Program-made: the position numbers and the translations under genes | Notes under the pieces: generated by a model | The model's database searches: none | Seen by the model: only the letters and a program-made list of their open reading frames with translations | What the model was told of the DNA's origin: nothing | Source of the DNA: Flavobacterium sp. KACC 22761 | GTDB taxonomy: Bacteria > Bacteroidota > Bacteroidia > Flavobacteriales > Flavobacteriaceae | Reading direction: 5' to 3' | Length of the DNA stretch: 64,000 bases | NCBI RefSeq assembly: GCF_034058155.1 | Contig: NZ_CP139148.1 | Coordinates: 930,001-994,000, forward strand | Part shown: positions 62,156 to 64,000 of the stretch, in pieces | Numbering within the stretch: position 1 is the stretch's first letter | How the letters are laid out: each line of letters opens with the position of its first letter

Positions 62156-63298
62156 TTATCCCGCGATAACTGATCTTGAAATTACTATTTTTTGAATCTC
62201 AGAAGTTCCTTCATAAATCTGAGTAATTTTAGCGTCGCGCATCATACGTTCCACATGATATTCTTTCACATATCCATTTCCTCCGTGAATTTGAACCGCT
62301 TCAACAGCCGTATCCATTGCTACTTGTGAAGCAAATAATTTTGCCATTGCACCACTCACATCATAGTTTTTACCTTGATCTTTATCCCAAGCCGCTTTCA
62401 TACATAAATGACGTGCTGCTTCGATATTCACCGCCATATCTGCCAATTTGAAAGCAATTGCTTGATGATTGCAGATTTCAGTTCCGAATGCTTTTCTTTC
62501 TTTAGAATATTTCAAAGCCAATTCATAAGCGCCAGAAGCGATTCCTAAAGCTTGAGAAGCAATTCCGATTCTTCCTCCAGCCAACGTTTTCATTGCAAAT
62601 TTGAATCCGAAACCATCTTCTCCAATTCTGTTTTCTTTTGGCACTTTTACATCACTAAACATTAAAGAATGCGTATCAGAACCACGGATTCCCATTTTTT
62701 GTTCTTTTGGACCAATAGAAAAACCTGGCATATCTTTGGTCATGATCAAAGCATTGATTCCTTTATGTTTTTTTTCTGGATGCGTTTGAGCAATTACTAA
62801 ATATACTGAAGCCGTGTTTCCATTTGTAATCCAGTTTTTTGTTCCGTTTACCAAATAGTGATCTCCCATATCAACAGCAGTAGTTTTTTGAGAAGTCGCG
62901 TCACTTCCAGCTTCTGGCTCGCTTAAACAAAATGCTCCATGAATTTGCCCCGAAGCTAAGCCTGGTAAATATTTTTGTTTTTGTTCTTCGGTTCCAAATT
63001 CTTGAAGCCCCCAACAAACTAATGAATTGTTAACAGACATTACCACAGAAGCCGATGCATCAACTTTAGAAATTTCTTCCATAGCAATTACGTATGAAAT
63101 AGCATCAAGTCCGCTTCCACCGTATTTTGGGTCAACCATCATTCCCATAAATCCAAGCTCGCCCATTTTTTTGATTTGCTCAGTTGGAAAAATTTGTTTT
63201 TCGTCACGTTCAATAACTCCAGGCAATAATTCGTTTTGAGCAAAATCTCTTGCTGCTTGCTGAATCATCAAATGCTCTTCGGTAAGATTAAAATCCAT
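62156..63298 (-). CDS. Acyl-CoA dehydrogenase (short-chain/butyryl type)
   Basis: A 380-residue FAD enzyme that oxidises acyl-CoA to enoyl-CoA. The signatures are GAFCLSEPEAGSDATS, ITNGNTASVYLVIA, LAGGRIGIASQALGIASGAYE and, at the C-terminus, QIHGGNGYVKEYHVERMMRDAKITQIYEGTSEIQ, where the Glu of YEGTSE is the usual catalytic base. Length is normal. Chain-length preference cannot be fixed by eye. It has its own terminator, and the spacer upstream is 482 bases. Confidence 0.95.
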   Translation of the reverse strand: MDFNLTEEHLMIQQAARDFAQNELLPGVIERDEKQIFPTEQIKKMGELGFMGMMVDPKYGGSGLDAISYVIAMEEISKVDASASVVMSVNNSLVCWGLQEFGTEEQKQKYLPGLASGQIHGAFCLSEPEAGSDATSQKTTAVDMGDHYLVNGTKNWITNGNTASVYLVIAQTHPEKKHKGINALIMTKDMPGFSIGPKEQKMGIRGSDTHSLMFSDVKVPKENRIGEDGFGFKFAMKTLAGGRIGIASQALGIASGAYELALKYSKERKAFGTEICNHQAIAFKLADMAVNIEAARHLCMKAAWDKDQGKNYDVSGAMAKLFASQVAMDTAVEAVQIHGGNGYVKEYHVERMMRDAKITQIYEGTSEIQKIVISRSVIAG

Positions 63299-63780
63299 AA
63301 TGTAGTTAGTTTATTGTTTTTCTAAATCCATAATCAAATTGTCGAAAATGGAAATAATTTGTTTTTGTATTTTTTTGTTTTTTGCTTATAAAGGCTTCCA
63401 AAGATAATTTTTAAAACCCAAATTAACAATGCGTGCATATAAAATTAATAGATAATCAATAATCACGATAACGTTTTCGTAATAATTCTGATTTTTGAGC
63501 AGACAAGCATCAATTTGGCAAAGTTTTTTCTAAAATTTAAGAAGATAATTGTCGATAAAAATGCCCTTTTATTTCAAATTTTAGAAAATTACTGACTAAA
63601 AAAAGCGCAACCGATTCGGGAACACGCAAATGTACGTAAAGCAAGTCTTACTAAATTGATTATGAAAGAAATACATTTTGAAAAATTGCAATACTTTGCT
63701 AAAAAACATCTATTTTTAGAGAGCAAAATTTAGAAATTAAAAGTATTTTTGCCAAAAAACAAAAATTATCGATAGAAGTA
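63299..63780. other. Gene-poor spacer of about 480 bases
   Basis: AT-rich DNA between divergent genes. It holds a -7 element for the last gene and no convincing long ORF or RNA. A 23-codon reading (63662-63733, KEIHFEKLQYFAKKHLF) exists but has nothing to support it. Confidence 0.6.
63744..63751 (+). promoter_or_regulatory. -7 element for the last gene
   Basis: TATTTTTG matches TAnnTTTG 29 bases before the ATG at 63781. No TTG at the expected distance. Confidence 0.5.
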
Positions 63781-64000
63781 TGAAAAAGATTTTACTATTA
63801 TTTGCATTCGTATTTAGTGTGCTATTTTCGACTGTTTCTGCGCAAACTCAATTAGATGTTAATGGCGTTACAGTTCCAAGAAAAATTGAGATTCAAAATA
63901 AAACAATGCAGCTAAACGGTGCCGGCGGAAGATCAAAAATGTGGTTGGAAGTTTATGTTCAGGCACTTTATTTATCACAATTAAGCCAAGACCCAAAATT
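63781..64000 (+). CDS. Chalcone-isomerase-like secreted protein, N-terminal part
   Basis: The reading begins with a signal peptide (KKILLLFAFVFSVLFSTVSAQ) and continues LDVNGVTVPRKIEIQNKTMQ and LNGAGGRSKMWLEVYVQALYL, matching the chalcone-isomerase-like family of secreted bacterial proteins of unknown ligand. It runs off the right edge after about 73 residues. Confidence 0.75.

Noticed and set aside
63662..63733. 23-codon reading in the last spacer
   Set aside because: It has no hydrophobic segment, promoter spacing or conservation evidence; chance is likely in a 480-base AT-rich gap.

Overview
The window is a piece of chromosome from a Bacteroidota bacterium, almost certainly a Flavobacterium of the F. 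johnsoniae type. The evidence is the AT-rich DNA, a SusC/SusD pair, TonB-dependent receptors, an S46 dipeptidyl-peptidase, the str operon order rpsL-rpsG-fusA-rpsJ, and many copies of the Bacteroidota promoter -7 box TAnnTTTG. No tRNA, rRNA, CRISPR array or intact insertion sequence was seen.

Layout. 1-3.3 kb: the str ribosomal operon on the minus strand. 3.4-11.6 kb: outer-membrane genes (an Omp85-like barrel, a SusC/SusD pair, a DUF2490 protein) with the rRNA methyltransferase rlmB. 11.6-18.8 kb: rhomboid protease, rarA, a HAD phosphatase, radC, mpl and small secreted or TPR proteins. 18.9-25.5 kb: a giant alpha-2-macroglobulin carrying an inserted SusC-like carboxypeptidase-regulatory plus TonB-plug segment. 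25.7-31.8 kb: S46 peptidase, obgE, a CNNM/CorC protein, adk and hpt on the minus strand. 32-36.1 kb: a sugar-dehydrogenase-like lipoprotein, a TonB receptor and a small hypothetical protein. 36.4-40.1 kb: purK and purE, separated by a two-gene ATPase plus HNH-nuclease module that looks like a Septu-type defence system. 40.2-40.8 kb: a ParE/RelE-type toxin-antitoxin pair whose toxin is frameshifted. 40.8-45.1 kb: an M3 peptidase, a SanA-like protein and an Na+/H+ antiporter. 45.3-49.7 kb: a GbsR/MarR-led run of seven genes of unclear purpose. 49.9-53.7 kb: a UbiA-like membrane protein and gcvP. 54-58.4 kb: KAS III, methyltransferase, glycosyltransferase, then an MlaE/MlaF-type lipid ABC transporter. 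58.5-64 kb: a lipoprotein, a SprT-like protein, a broken four-helix-bundle gene, an SDR, an M28 peptidase, an acyl-CoA dehydrogenase and the start of a chalcone-isomerase-like secreted protein.

Most genes are ordinary housekeeping or envelope functions. The accessory signals are the purK/purE nuclease module, the decayed toxin-antitoxin pair, the alpha-2-macroglobulin chimera, the interrupted four-helix-bundle gene flanked by inverted repeats, a GC-rich structured intergenic element near 49.8 kb (candidate ncRNA), and a dense set of palindromic and short tandem repeats in the spacers between transcription units.

All calls rest on reading the sequence and on family knowledge; no database search was run. 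Coordinates of intergenic sites were counted by hand and could be off by one or two bases.
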